This document shows, piece by piece, positions 54,929 through 63,544 of a DNA stretch of 64,000 nt; the first letter of the stretch is position 1, and every line of letters begins with the position of its first letter. The notes below the pieces were generated by a model. That model was not told where the DNA came from. It ran no database searches and saw only the letters and a list, made by a program, of their open reading frames with translations. The stretch spans positions 1 to 64,000 of the forward strand of contig JAJFFK010000037.1 of the NCBI GenBank assembly GCA_021776655.1, given 5' to 3'. The position numbers and the translations under genes were made by a program. Origin of the DNA: Henriciella sp. (GTDB lineage: Bacteria; Pseudomonadota; Alphaproteobacteria; Caulobacterales; Hyphomonadaceae).

Positions 54929-56302
54929 ATGGCGTGGCTGACCGTCTTGCCGCCGATTGCTGCGTTGGTCGCGGCGATGTGGACACGCAACGTCTATTGG
55001 GCGCTGGGATTGGCGATCTGGCTCTCGGAAACCCTCATCGCCAGCGGCAATCCGGCGCTCGGCGCACTTGGCAGCATTGACCGCGCCGTCAGCGTCTTTG
55101 GCAGCACAGACAATACGCGCATCCTACTGTTCTGCGTCATCATTGGTGCTCTAATCGCCTCTATGCAGCGTTCTGGCGGTATCGCGGCGATGGTCGAAAA
55201 ACTGCACAGCACGGGCCTCGCCTCGACCCCACGTCGGGCCGGATTTGTCACCGCCATTAGCGGCGTCCTGATCTTTATTGAAACCAATGTCAGCCTGCTG
55301 GCGAGCGGTGTTCTCGGACGGCCACTTTTTGATCGTCTTAAAGTTAGCCGGGCGCGGCTGGCCTACATTATTGACTCGACGTGTTCGCCGATCAGCGTGT
55401 TGATTCTGTTCAATGCCTGGGGTGCGTATATTCTAACCATGCTGATCGCTGGCGGCGTCGAGAACCCGGTGGCGGTGTTATTCCAGACCATACCGATGAA
55501 TTTCTACGCCCTGCTGACCGTCGCGGGCGTATTTCTCACAGTCGCGCTCGACCGCACATTTGGCGCGCTGGCGGTGGCCGATGCCAATTGGTCAGAACCG
55601 ATAGGGCAGGCCGAGGGCGTGGTCGATGATGACCTGAACCAAACACCCAGCCGCGCGATCTATATGGGGCTGCCAATGGCGATTCTAATCGGCGGCGCGC
55701 TGGCTTTCATGTGGTGGACCGGTGATGGCGATCTGACCAAGGGCGCAGGCGCGCAGTCAATCCTCTGGGCGGTGGTTCTGGCGACCGCCTGCGCGTTCAT
55801 TTTCCTCGCGATGACAAAGCGCGCGCCCGGCAAACTGATCGATATTGGTTTTGAAGGCATGGGCGATCTGTTTCCTGCTGTGACCGTGATCTTTCTAGCG
55901 CTCGCCTTGGGCAGCAGCTTGAGCGCGCTGGGAACGGGTGCGTTTATCACCAGTGTCGCGGCAAGTATCACCGTGCCATGGGCTATCCCCGCCATCCTGT
56001 TCGTGATCGCGGGTGTGACCAGCTTCACCACGGGCACGAGCTGGGGCACCTATGGCATTCTTGTCCCGATTGCCGTGCCGCTAGCGGTTGGTGCGGGCCT
56101 GCCGATGCCACTGGTCGTTGCGGCGGTCATCGGCGGCGGCGTCTTTGGCGACCATTGCTCGCCGATCTCCGACACAACAATCATCGCGTCCCTCGCCTCG
56201 GGGTGCGATCATATCGAGCATGTGAAGACACAGATGCCGTATGCTTTGCTGGCGGGTGCGGGTGCAACGCTGCTCTACCTTGCGGCGGGGTTGATGGGGT
56301 AG
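54929..56302 (+). CDS. NhaC-family Na+/H+ antiporter-like transporter
   Basis: A 457-residue membrane protein with about twelve helices. FTTGTSWGTYGILVPIAVPLA and GDHCSPISDTTIIAS are the family signatures, with the latter a probable ion-binding segment. NhaC-type proteins exchange sodium for protons, or use sodium to move organic acids (as in MleN, malate-lactate). The ATG follows the dipeptidase stop with no gap, so the two are coupled. This suggests the carrier moves the amino acids, or sets the sodium gradient needed for their uptake. No soluble regulatory domain is attached. Confidence 0.9.
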   Translation: MAWLTVLPPIAALVAAMWTRNVYWALGLAIWLSETLIASGNPALGALGSIDRAVSVFGSTDNTRILLFCVIIGALIASMQRSGGIAAMVEKLHSTGLASTPRRAGFVTAISGVLIFIETNVSLLASGVLGRPLFDRLKVSRARLAYIIDSTCSPISVLILFNAWGAYILTMLIAGGVENPVAVLFQTIPMNFYALLTVAGVFLTVALDRTFGALAVADANWSEPIGQAEGVVDDDLNQTPSRAIYMGLPMAILIGGALAFMWWTGDGDLTKGAGAQSILWAVVLATACAFIFLAMTKRAPGKLIDIGFEGMGDLFPAVTVIFLALALGSSLSALGTGAFITSVAASITVPWAIPAILFVIAGVTSFTTGTSWGTYGILVPIAVPLAVGAGLPMPLVVAAVIGGGVFGDHCSPISDTTIIASLASGCDHIEHVKTQMPYALLAGAGATLLYLAAGLMG

Positions 56303-56356
56303 GTGGGATTTTGTCCTACATTGTGTGCCCCGTGAAGTAGAGAAGTGGACTCAAAA

Positions 56357-57559
56357 ATGACAGATGAAATTGCCAACCATCTCAGCCATCTTGAATGTGG
56401 GCTAACCGCAGATCGGTATGAAGCTGGTATTGTCCACGGCCTGTCGCGTGCCGGGAAACCGCTGCTTGCCCGCTATGATCTCAGCGCTGTGAGATCCTCG
56501 GCCGACCGGGATGCGATCTGGGCGCGCGATACAGGCTTCTGGAAATGGCGCGAGCTTTTGCCCGTTCGGGAAGCTGAAAACATCTGCGCGCTCGGCGAGG
56601 TGGATACGCCCCTGATTGGCCTCGACCGGCTGCATGATAAGGGCATTGTCACCGTCAAGGATGAGGGGCGTCTGCCAACCGGGTCTTTCAAGGCGCGCGG
56701 ATTGGCGGTTGCTGTTGCGATGGCAAAAGAGCTTGGGCTGACGCATCTGGCCATGCCGACCAATGGCAATGCAGGTTCGGCGCTTGCCGCCTATGCCAGC
56801 CGAGTTGGCATCCAGACGACAATCGTTTGCCCGGACGATACGCCCGCGATTAATATCGAGGAAACGGCTTTACAGGGCGCCCTGGTCTACAAGGCCAATG
56901 GCCTGATCAATGCCTGCGGCGCATGGGTCAAAGCGGGTGCCGACAAGGGGCTGTGGTTTGATCTCTCTACGCTCAAGGAGCCTTACCGGATCGAAGGCAA
57001 GAAGACGATGGGGCTGGAGCTGGCGGCGCAGTTAGGTTGGCAGTTACCCGATGTTATTTTTTACCCGACGGGCGGCGGCACGGGCCTGATTGGCATGTGG
57101 AAAGCCTTTGCTGAATTGATTGAACTTGGCTGGCTGGAGAAGACTGACTTGCCGCGCATGGTCGCGGTTCAGGCCAGTGGCTGCGCGCCGATTGTCCGCG
57201 CCTATGATGCCGGGGAACGGTTTGCGACCCTGTGGCAGGATGCACATACATTTGCCGCTGGCATACGTGTCCCCGCGGCTGTGGGTGATTTCCTGATCCT
57301 CGATGCTGTACGCGACTCAAACGGGTTTGCCATCGCGGTTGATGATGCGGCCATAGAAGATGCTCGCCAGACGGTGGCGCGCGAGGAGGGGCTGCTGCTT
57401 TGCCCGGAAGGTGCAGCGACCTATGCGGCGTATTTGTCGGCGCTGGCGACGGGCCAGGTCGCTAAGGATGAGCGGGCCATATTGTTCAATTGCGCGACGG
57501 GTTTGAAATACCCAATGCCGGATGCAGGCAAGGTGCTGGATCTGGCAAATCCGGCTTGA
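56357..57559 (+). CDS. Threonine synthase-like PLP enzyme
   Basis: A 400-residue fold-type II PLP enzyme. The N-terminal domain reads CGLTADRYEAGIVHGLSR-like and the PLP lysine lies in LPTGSFKARGLA near residue 117, followed by PTNGNAGSALAAYASR and the phosphate-binding TGGGTGLIG. This matches threonine synthase, which converts O-phosphohomoserine to threonine, but the same group includes diaminopropionate and threonine dehydratase-like enzymes. The CGLTADR start fits the ThrC N-terminus. ATG at 56357 is used; a GTG at 56345 is possible. It follows the NhaC gene by 54 bp. A hairpin at 57565-57597 follows the stop. Confidence 0.88.
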   Translation: MTDEIANHLSHLECGLTADRYEAGIVHGLSRAGKPLLARYDLSAVRSSADRDAIWARDTGFWKWRELLPVREAENICALGEVDTPLIGLDRLHDKGIVTVKDEGRLPTGSFKARGLAVAVAMAKELGLTHLAMPTNGNAGSALAAYASRVGIQTTIVCPDDTPAINIEETALQGALVYKANGLINACGAWVKAGADKGLWFDLSTLKEPYRIEGKKTMGLELAAQLGWQLPDVIFYPTGGGTGLIGMWKAFAELIELGWLEKTDLPRMVAVQASGCAPIVRAYDAGERFATLWQDAHTFAAGIRVPAAVGDFLILDAVRDSNGFAIAVDDAAIEDARQTVAREEGLLLCPEGAATYAAYLSALATGQVAKDERAILFNCATGLKYPMPDAGKVLDLANPA

Positions 57560-57564
57560 GTTTT

Positions 57565-57597
57565 GCCTCGCGCTAAGCGCCTTCGGCGCAGCGAGGC
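57565..57597 (+). terminator. Hairpin after the threonine synthase-like gene
   Basis: GCCTCGC at 57565-57571 pairs with GCGAGGC at 57591-57597, with an inner GCGCC/GGCGC stem around a TTC loop. It lies 5 bp after the stop codon. There is no T-run after it, so it may be a terminator or the edge of the large palindrome that follows. Confidence 0.6.
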
Positions 57598-57600
57598 GAA

Positions 57601-57852
57601 GCGGGTTCCGCGACAGCGCTTTGCGCTGCCACATGAACCGGGCTCAGGGCTGTGCACCTCTCTCTCCATTGTCATCCCGGACGCGTAGCGATCCGGGACC
57701 CAGGGAAGCCAAGCACTGGGTCCCGGATATTTGCTGACGCAAATTTCGGGATGACAAGGCAGAGACCAACTCTCGAACTGGATATGCCGAATAAGAGTAC
57801 AGCCCTGAGCCTGGTTCATGTGAGCGGCAACGCCGCGATACGGAACCTGCTA
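57601..57852. repeat. Large imperfect palindrome (about 53-bp arms)
   Basis: The left arm (57601-57653) and the right arm (57799-57852) are inverted copies of each other. The inner 23 bases, CACATGAACC to CAGGGCTGT, match at all but one position, and the outer GGTTCCG is also matched. The arms flank a spacer of about 145 bp that contains the independent 85-bp palindromic repeat at 57671-57755. The arrangement looks like one element inserted into the loop of another. No protein is encoded; it occupies most of the 437-bp gap before the M3 peptidase gene. Confidence 0.8.
57671..57755. repeat. Palindromic interspersed repeat, copy 2
   Basis: It begins GTCATCCCGG and ends CGGGATGAC, with inner arms GATCCGGGACCCAG and CTGGGTCCCGGAT. 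The sequence GGGTCCCGGATATTTGCTG is shared with copy 1 at 14972-15073. Here the repeat is intergenic and sits in the loop of the larger palindrome. In both copies, a frame reading NLRQQISGTQ is found on the minus strand, but only copy 1 lies in a gene. Confidence 0.85.
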
Positions 57853-57996
57853 TCCCGCGTGACGCGAAGCGTCTTGGCGCGGAAAAACCAGATCTGTGGA
57901 TAGCACATGACGAGATCGACAGCATGACACTTCGTCTGATATATTCCAGCGCATCGCCGACGTGTCGGCCCATCTATTTCAGACAGGACATGATCC

Positions 57997-60171
57997 ATGC
58001 AAACTCGAGCCCTTATCACTGCACTTTTAGCCTCTACGGCCCTGATTTCAGCATGCACCTTTGTGACGCCTGAAGAAGACGTAATCGTACAAACTGAAAT
58101 CGTTCAAAATGGAGATGAAATATTGAATCTTGGAGCCGTTTGGACTGGAGCTTATAGTGGTTTGCCAGCCTTTGATCGGATGGATATGGCGGGCCTGGAA
58201 GAGGCTTTCGAGAATGCCCGGGCGGCTAACCTCGCCGAAATTGATCTGATCACGGCCAATGCCGCGCCGGCTGATTTTGACAATACGATTCTGGCGCTTG
58301 AGGACACGGGCCGTGAATTGAGCCGGGTGCAGACCTATTACGGTGTCTGGAGTTCCAATCTCTCATCGCCAGAGTTTCGTGAGATAGAGGCGCGAGTTGA
58401 ACCAGAAATGTCGGCGTTCTATTCGCAGATTTCCCAGAACCAAGCTCTGTTCGACCGCGTGTCTGCGGTCCGAAATGGTCCGGAATATGCCGAGTTGACG
58501 AGCGTACAGCAGCGCCTCACCGAGCAAGTGTTCAAAAGCTTCACGCGCAATGGGGCGACGCTTCAAGGTGATGCCAAAACGCGTTATGCCGCGATCAATC
58601 AGGAGCTTTCGACGCTGTATACTGACTTCTCCAACAATGTTCTGTCGGACGAAGAATCATACGTTTTGTACCTGACCGAGGACCAGACGGGTGGACTGCC
58701 TGCCTCTTTCCTCGGGGCGGCGGCGGCGGCCGAAACACGTGAACATCCGGGTGAGTATGCGGTGGTCAATACGCGCTCTTCGATGGAGCCGTTCCTGACC
58801 TATTCAACTGAGCGGGCGCTGCGCGAGCAAGTCTGGACGACTTATTATAGTCGCGGCGACAATGGCGACGAGCATGACAATAATGCGATCATTGCAGACA
58901 TTTTGAAATTGCGCCACGAGCGGGTTGGCTTGCTCGGCTACGCCAATTACGCCTCCTGGCGGCTGGAAAACCGCATGGCTCAGTCGCCTGATCGTGCCAA
59001 CGCCCTGATGGAACAGGTCTGGCAGGCGTCTATCGCGCGGGTCGGTGAAGAGGTTGCCGACATGCAGGCAATCGCTGATCTGAACGGTGATGCAATCACC
59101 ATCGCGCCGTGGGATTATCGCTTCTACGCTGAGAAAGTGCGACGTGACCGCTACGATCTCGATTCTGAAGAGGTCGCGCAATATCTGCAATTGGATAATT
59201 TGCGTGAGGCGATGTTTGATGTTGCCGGGGAGCTGTTCCGGTTCAACTTCCAGCCCGTACCAGAGGGGTCAGTTCCGGTGTTTCATCCTGACGTCAAAGT
59301 CTGGGAAGTTACCGATGCCGACACCGGCGCGCATATTGGGCTGTGGTATCTCGATCCGTTTGCGCGGGCGGGTAAACGCTCCGGGGCTTGGGCGACGACC
59401 TATCGTTCACACGAAGCGTTCAAGGGTGAGCCCACGACAGTGCTGGCCTCGAACAATTCAAATTTCAGCAAGCCAGCGCCGGGCGAACCTGTGCTGATCT
59501 CGTGGACCGATGCCAACACGTTCTTCCATGAGTTTGGCCACGCGCTGCATTACCTTTCATCTGAGGTTGACTATCCAACCCATAATTCGGGCTTGCGCGA
59601 TTATACCGAGTTCCAGTCGCAGCTTTTGGAGCGTTGGTTGCTGACCGACCGGGTGATCAAAAACTACCTCGTCCATGCCGAGACGGGCGCGCCTATGCCC
59701 GACGAATTGGTGGCGAAGATCCGCACCGCGTCGACCTTCAATCAGGGCTTTGCCACAACCGAGTATCTCGCCTCTGCTCTGATCGACATGAAGCTGCACA
59801 CGATGAATCCGGACGGCATTGATCCGGACGCGTTCGAGCGCGAAACGCTTGCGGCGCTCGGCCTGCCGGCTGAGATCGTGATGCGCCATCGCACCCCGCA
59901 ATTTGGTCATGTATTCTCTGGCGAAGGCTATGCTGCAGGCTATTACGGTTACATGTGGGCGGATGTTTTGACGGCAGATGCGGCTGAGGCGTTTGCTGAA
60001 GCGCCGGGTGGTTTCTATGACCGGGATGTCGCTGACCGGGCGGTGAAATACCTGTTCACGGTCGGCAACACGATTGATCCAGCCGAGGCTTACCGGATGT
60101 TTCGTGGCCGCGATGCCAGCATCGATGCCCTGATGCGAGATCGTGGGTTCATGGCGGACGAGGAAGAGTAG
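57997..60171 (+). CDS. Peptidyl-dipeptidase Dcp-like M3 peptidase, lipoprotein
   Basis: A 724-residue zinc oligopeptidase of family M3, resembling Dcp, which removes C-terminal dipeptides from short peptides. The HEFGH motif is at 511-515 (His511, Glu512, His515), with the third ligand Glu about 25 residues on in RDYTEFQSQ. The signal peptide ends at ISAC, with Cys20 as the lipid site, so it is a predicted periplasmic lipoprotein. The length is that expected of Dcp. The upstream 437 bp hold repeats and its promoter. It is convergent with the BKACE gene. Confidence 0.93.
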   Translation: MQTRALITALLASTALISACTFVTPEEDVIVQTEIVQNGDEILNLGAVWTGAYSGLPAFDRMDMAGLEEAFENARAANLAEIDLITANAAPADFDNTILALEDTGRELSRVQTYYGVWSSNLSSPEFREIEARVEPEMSAFYSQISQNQALFDRVSAVRNGPEYAELTSVQQRLTEQVFKSFTRNGATLQGDAKTRYAAINQELSTLYTDFSNNVLSDEESYVLYLTEDQTGGLPASFLGAAAAAETREHPGEYAVVNTRSSMEPFLTYSTERALREQVWTTYYSRGDNGDEHDNNAIIADILKLRHERVGLLGYANYASWRLENRMAQSPDRANALMEQVWQASIARVGEEVADMQAIADLNGDAITIAPWDYRFYAEKVRRDRYDLDSEEVAQYLQLDNLREAMFDVAGELFRFNFQPVPEGSVPVFHPDVKVWEVTDADTGAHIGLWYLDPFARAGKRSGAWATTYRSHEAFKGEPTTVLASNNSNFSKPAPGEPVLISWTDANTFFHEFGHALHYLSSEVDYPTHNSGLRDYTEFQSQLLERWLLTDRVIKNYLVHAETGAPMPDELVAKIRTASTFNQGFATTEYLASALIDMKLHTMNPDGIDPDAFERETLAALGLPAEIVMRHRTPQFGHVFSGEGYAAGYYGYMWADVLTADAAEAFAEAPGGFYDRDVADRAVKYLFTVGNTIDPAEAYRMFRGRDASIDALMRDRGFMADEEE

Positions 60172-60227
60172 AGTTCTTTAAGTCTCCAGAGCCGGGCGGG
60201 TTTCCGCTGATACGGTTAGACCCAAGC

Positions 60228-61058
60228 TCAATCGCGGAGTCCAAGAACGCGCCGTGTATCGTCAATCGTCGCCAAGGGCCGACCTTGGGCAGTGGCGAAT
60301 GCGGCGATCTCTTCAATGCGCTCGGCATTGGTTTGAGCGACTGACCCATCGCGATTGTAAAGATTATTTTCAAACCCAATCCGGCAATGCGCGCCAGATG
60401 CTATCGCCCGTTCGGCAACACTGTTTTCTGCTGGTCCGAAGCCACAATACATAGACCTGAACTCATACGCTTCAGCGGCAAATTTTTCGTATGCGCCGAT
60501 ACTGTCAATCTGGTCGACATGCCGCCCGCAAACCAGCAGGGGCAGCAGATGATGGTCACAGATTACGCCGAGGTGCAGCAAGTCCTGAAACCGCGCCACG
60601 TCCTCAACAGAATAGAGAATGTGTTGGGCGTGAATGCCTTCATCGCGAACCCAGCTTAGAAAAGACCGCGCCGCTGGTTGGTGTGAAGGGTCTGGGATGA
60701 GTTCGCGAAGGGCGATCGAAAAGGATTTGGGTTTGAGGTCTCTAATCAGGTTGATCTGTTGATCAGGGCGGTACAGTCCAACCGCTTCGGTGGTCACCTG
60801 TATGACCAGGTCCAGGCAGGCGCTTTCGATGGCCTCTATAGCATCACGATAGCGACCGGCGTCGAGACTATGGGTGCCGTCGCTGCCTCGAACGTGCAAG
60901 TGGAACAAGGTTGCGCCGACTTCAGCGCAGGCTTTTGCTTCACTGGCCAGTTCTTCGGCTCCGATCGGCACAGTTGCATGCGCCGCTTTCTGGAGACGCG
61001 CGCCATTTGGAGCGACGGCCAGGATGAGCGGTTCGGCACTGATTTGATTAGGAGACAT
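60228..61058 (-). CDS. BKACE family (DUF849) beta-keto acid cleavage enzyme
   Basis: A 276-residue TIM-barrel enzyme. FHLHVRG near 55 has the metal-binding His pair, then SLDAGRYRDAIEAI follows, and CRIGFENNLYNRDG near 228 is the C-terminal signature. The family condenses a beta-keto acid with acetyl-CoA and splits the product to acetoacetate and a new acyl-CoA. Kce, the lysine-fermentation enzyme acting on 3-keto-5-aminohexanoate, is the archetype. ATG at 61058 overlaps the end of the aminotransferase gene by 11 bp, so the two are coupled; an in-frame start at 61091 is possible. The natural substrate is unknown. Confidence 0.9.
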   Translation of the reverse strand: MSPNQISAEPLILAVAPNGARLQKAAHATVPIGAEELASEAKACAEVGATLFHLHVRGSDGTHSLDAGRYRDAIEAIESACLDLVIQVTTEAVGLYRPDQQINLIRDLKPKSFSIALRELIPDPSHQPAARSFLSWVRDEGIHAQHILYSVEDVARFQDLLHLGVICDHHLLPLLVCGRHVDQIDSIGAYEKFAAEAYEFRSMYCGFGPAENSVAERAIASGAHCRIGFENNLYNRDGSVAQTNAERIEEIAAFATAQGRPLATIDDTRRVLGLRD

Positions 61059-62406
61059 TCGCGAATTGGTGCCTGGTTTGGGTTTGGTCAAAAACCAGAG
61101 CCGCCGCCTCTGCGACTTTATCCGCGATTAACTCAATCTGCTCGGCGGTAATGATATAGGGCGGGGCAACCAGAACATGATCTCCGACGGTGCCGTCGGC
61201 TGTGCCGCTCCCCGGGTAGCACAAGAGTCCCAACTCCATCGCTGCAGACTTGAATTGTGCCGATTTGCGTAAGTGGGCATCGAATGGTTGTTTGGTCAGT
61301 CGGTCTTCGACAAACTCGATGCCGACAAAAAGCCCGCGTCCACGGATATCGCCAATATGAGGATGGCTATCGAGGCGTTGATGAAGCGCCGCTTTAAGTT
61401 GTGTCCCGCGCGCGGTGACATTTTGCATCAGGTTTTCGGCCTCAAACGCGTCCAATACTGCAAGCGCGGCGCGGCACGCGACGGGGTGACCCATGAAGGA
61501 ATGGCCGTGAATGAACGCGCCCGATGTCTCCAGAATAGGGGCCATCACATGATCGCGCGCCAGTATCGCACCAATGGGCTGGTAGCCAGCTGCCAACCCT
61601 TTGGCCATGACAAGAATATCCGGGACGACAGTCTCTTGCGCACACGCGAACAGGGTTCCTGTGCGCCCCGTCCCGCACATAACTTCGTCAAAGACAAGCA
61701 GCACGCCATACTGATCACAAATTTCACGTATGCGCTTCAGATAGCCAGGCTCTGAGGCAACGGCGCCAAGCGTCGCACCGACGACCGGTTCCATCACGAA
61801 CGCGGCAACCGTATCAGCGCCCATTCGTTCAATCACAGTTGCAAGTTCATTGGCGGCGCGTTGGCCATAGTCGAACGAGGATTCATGCGGCTGTTGATGC
61901 CGATAAGAATAGCATGGCGCGATCTGTTCTGCATTGATCAGCAACGGTAGAAAGGGCGCTTTTCGCCCAATATTTTCGCCGATAGCAAGCGTCGCCATGG
62001 TCGCGCCATGATAGCTTCGGCGACGAGAGATGATATTGACGCGGCCTGGTTCCCCGCGATCCACGACATGCTGGCGTGCGAGTTTTACAGCTGCTTCGAC
62101 AGCCTCAGATCCGCCGCATAGGATCTGCACATTGTTCAAATCTCCGGGCGCGAGATCGGCTAATCGATCTCCAAGCTGTTCCAGCGGTTCGTTTGTGAAA
62201 AATCCGGTATGCGCAAATGGTAATTCATCAGCCTGCGATTTGATCGCTTCAATCACGGCTTTATGGCTATGCCCCAAGCAGGAGATGGCGGCCCCGCCGC
62301 ATGCGTCGATATATTGCTTCCCGCTCGCATCAAAAAGATGAATGCCATCGCCTCTGACCGCACTGGGCAAATCAGTTTTAGGGTAGCGGTGAATAATATG
62401 CGTCAT
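61048..62406 (-). CDS. Class III (omega) aminotransferase
   Basis: A 452-residue PLP enzyme. The catalytic Lys269 is in VMAKGLAAGYQPIGA, and the acid FDEVMCGTGRTG holds the Asp that binds the pyridine nitrogen. GGSEAVEAAVKLARQ contacts the phosphate. Members transaminate beta-alanine, gamma-aminobutyrate, taurine, ornithine and other omega-amino acids. Coupled to a BKACE gene, it could convert a beta-amino acid to the beta-keto acid that BKACE then cleaves. ATG at 62406 begins the conserved MTHIIHRYPK; upstream codons to 62472 are not conserved in style. An RpiR regulator gene lies just upstream. Confidence 0.92.
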   Translation of the reverse strand: MTHIIHRYPKTDLPSAVRGDGIHLFDASGKQYIDACGGAAISCLGHSHKAVIEAIKSQADELPFAHTGFFTNEPLEQLGDRLADLAPGDLNNVQILCGGSEAVEAAVKLARQHVVDRGEPGRVNIISRRRSYHGATMATLAIGENIGRKAPFLPLLINAEQIAPCYSYRHQQPHESSFDYGQRAANELATVIERMGADTVAAFVMEPVVGATLGAVASEPGYLKRIREICDQYGVLLVFDEVMCGTGRTGTLFACAQETVVPDILVMAKGLAAGYQPIGAILARDHVMAPILETSGAFIHGHSFMGHPVACRAALAVLDAFEAENLMQNVTARGTQLKAALHQRLDSHPHIGDIRGRGLFVGIEFVEDRLTKQPFDAHLRKSAQFKSAAMELGLLCYPGSGTADGTVGDHVLVAPPYIITAEQIELIADKVAEAAALVFDQTQTRHQFANVS

Positions 62407-62443
62407 TGAAGATCTCAGATATGTGTTGCGGGCGTGAGTTGTT

Positions 62444-63331
62444 TCACGTTTGGTTATTAGAATATGCAGCAAACTCTGTGAGCTGATTGATGCTGTCTTG
62501 CAGGTTTTGGAGGCTGGCCTCTCCGCCTTTTAAAATCATGACGGCACACAAGGCTTCCACCAGAGCGACAATCGGTACGATGCTGTCCAACACGGGTGGG
62601 CCATGGGGGCGAAAGTTCAAAATCAGATTTGCATCTCCGGCTATCGGAGATTGCGGTCCGTCGGTCAGCGCGAGGACTGCCGCGCCGCGTTTCCTGGCAT
62701 AACGAACGGCTGACACCGTGGTTTGGGTGTAGGGTTCCGTGCTGATGGCAACAAGAACGTCGCCCTTTTTTATGTTGCGTACGCCGTCGGCAATTGTACC
62801 GCCCAATCCGTGGCTCAACTCAACATTGTCAACGAACATCCGCGTCAGGTAATGGAGTGCAAATGCGGCCGAGAAACAGATTCTAAATCCACAAATATAG
62901 GCTTTGTTCGCGCCCAGAATAAGCTCGGCAGCTTGCTCAATTTTTGCTGGATGATTCAGATCAATGCCTTCATTCAAGTTGCGTAAATTGGCGCGGTGCA
63001 GATCGTTCAGAATTTTTGGAACATCGCCGCCTTTGCCAAGGTTCTGAAGGCTCTGGGCGCGCTCAAGATAGCCATGGCGCGCCTGCCTGAGGCGAGACTG
63101 AAACAGGCTTTTGAGTTCACTAAACCCCGACAAGTCGAAGCGTTTGGAGAAGCGAACAATTGTCGAGGGGTTCATTGATAAAGCGGTTGCAATTTCCCGT
63201 ATAGTCAGCATTGCAATGTTATCTGGATACGCCAAAATATAGTCTGCAATCTTCCGGAAATTCGGACTCATTGCCGATTTCTCAGAAGCGATATCGCCAA
63301 TCAGATCCTCCGCCGACACATAATTCGACAT
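62444..63331 (-). CDS. MurR/RpiR-family transcriptional regulator
   Basis: A regulator of about 295 residues. The N-terminal helix-turn-helix (ATALSMNPSTIVRFSKRFDLSGFSELK) binds DNA, and the C-terminal SIS domain (AYICGFRICFSAAFALHYLTR, then GDVLVAISTEPYTQTT) senses a phosphorylated sugar or, in some members, an amino-acid-like effector. ATG at 63331 was chosen; a frame start at 63394 would add 21 poorly conserved residues. The gene is divergent from the TonB receptor and lies upstream of the aminotransferase and BKACE genes, so it probably controls both sides. A candidate site is at 63438-63453. Confidence 0.9.
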   Translation of the reverse strand: MSNYVSAEDLIGDIASEKSAMSPNFRKIADYILAYPDNIAMLTIREIATALSMNPSTIVRFSKRFDLSGFSELKSLFQSRLRQARHGYLERAQSLQNLGKGGDVPKILNDLHRANLRNLNEGIDLNHPAKIEQAAELILGANKAYICGFRICFSAAFALHYLTRMFVDNVELSHGLGGTIADGVRNIKKGDVLVAISTEPYTQTTVSAVRYARKRGAAVLALTDGPQSPIAGDANLILNFRPHGPPVLDSIVPIVALVEALCAVMILKGGEASLQNLQDSINQLTEFAAYSNNQT

Positions 63332-63437
63332 TTCAATACCGGATCCTTTCTTGGCTCCACGTGTCGAATTGATCGCGACATCGACGCAATTCATTCAGAT
63401 CGCGTTTTGTATAAGAGTATGGCCGGGCGTGCAAATA

Positions 63438-63453
63438 TGCAACATTTTTTGCA
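63438..63453. promoter_or_regulatory. Candidate RpiR-type operator
   Basis: TGCAA at 63438-63442 and TTGCA at 63449-63453 form a palindrome with a 6-nt spacer (CATTTT) in the divergent region between the regulator and the TonB receptor gene. Position and symmetry fit a dimer-binding site for the neighbouring regulator. There is only one copy and no comparison set, so this is a guess. Confidence 0.35.
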
Positions 63454-63544
63454 ATTCATCTAACAAAAAGCATCATTTGTTGCGAGCACGCTGGCGTCAT
63501 GCTAGCGCCTAATGCAGATTTAGAGTCATTTTGGAGGAAAACAG

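Noticed and set aside
57816-58058. Small minus-strand frames across the palindromes and the start of the M3 peptidase
   Set aside because: They follow repeat DNA and overlap a strong gene start; their peptides are repeat translations.
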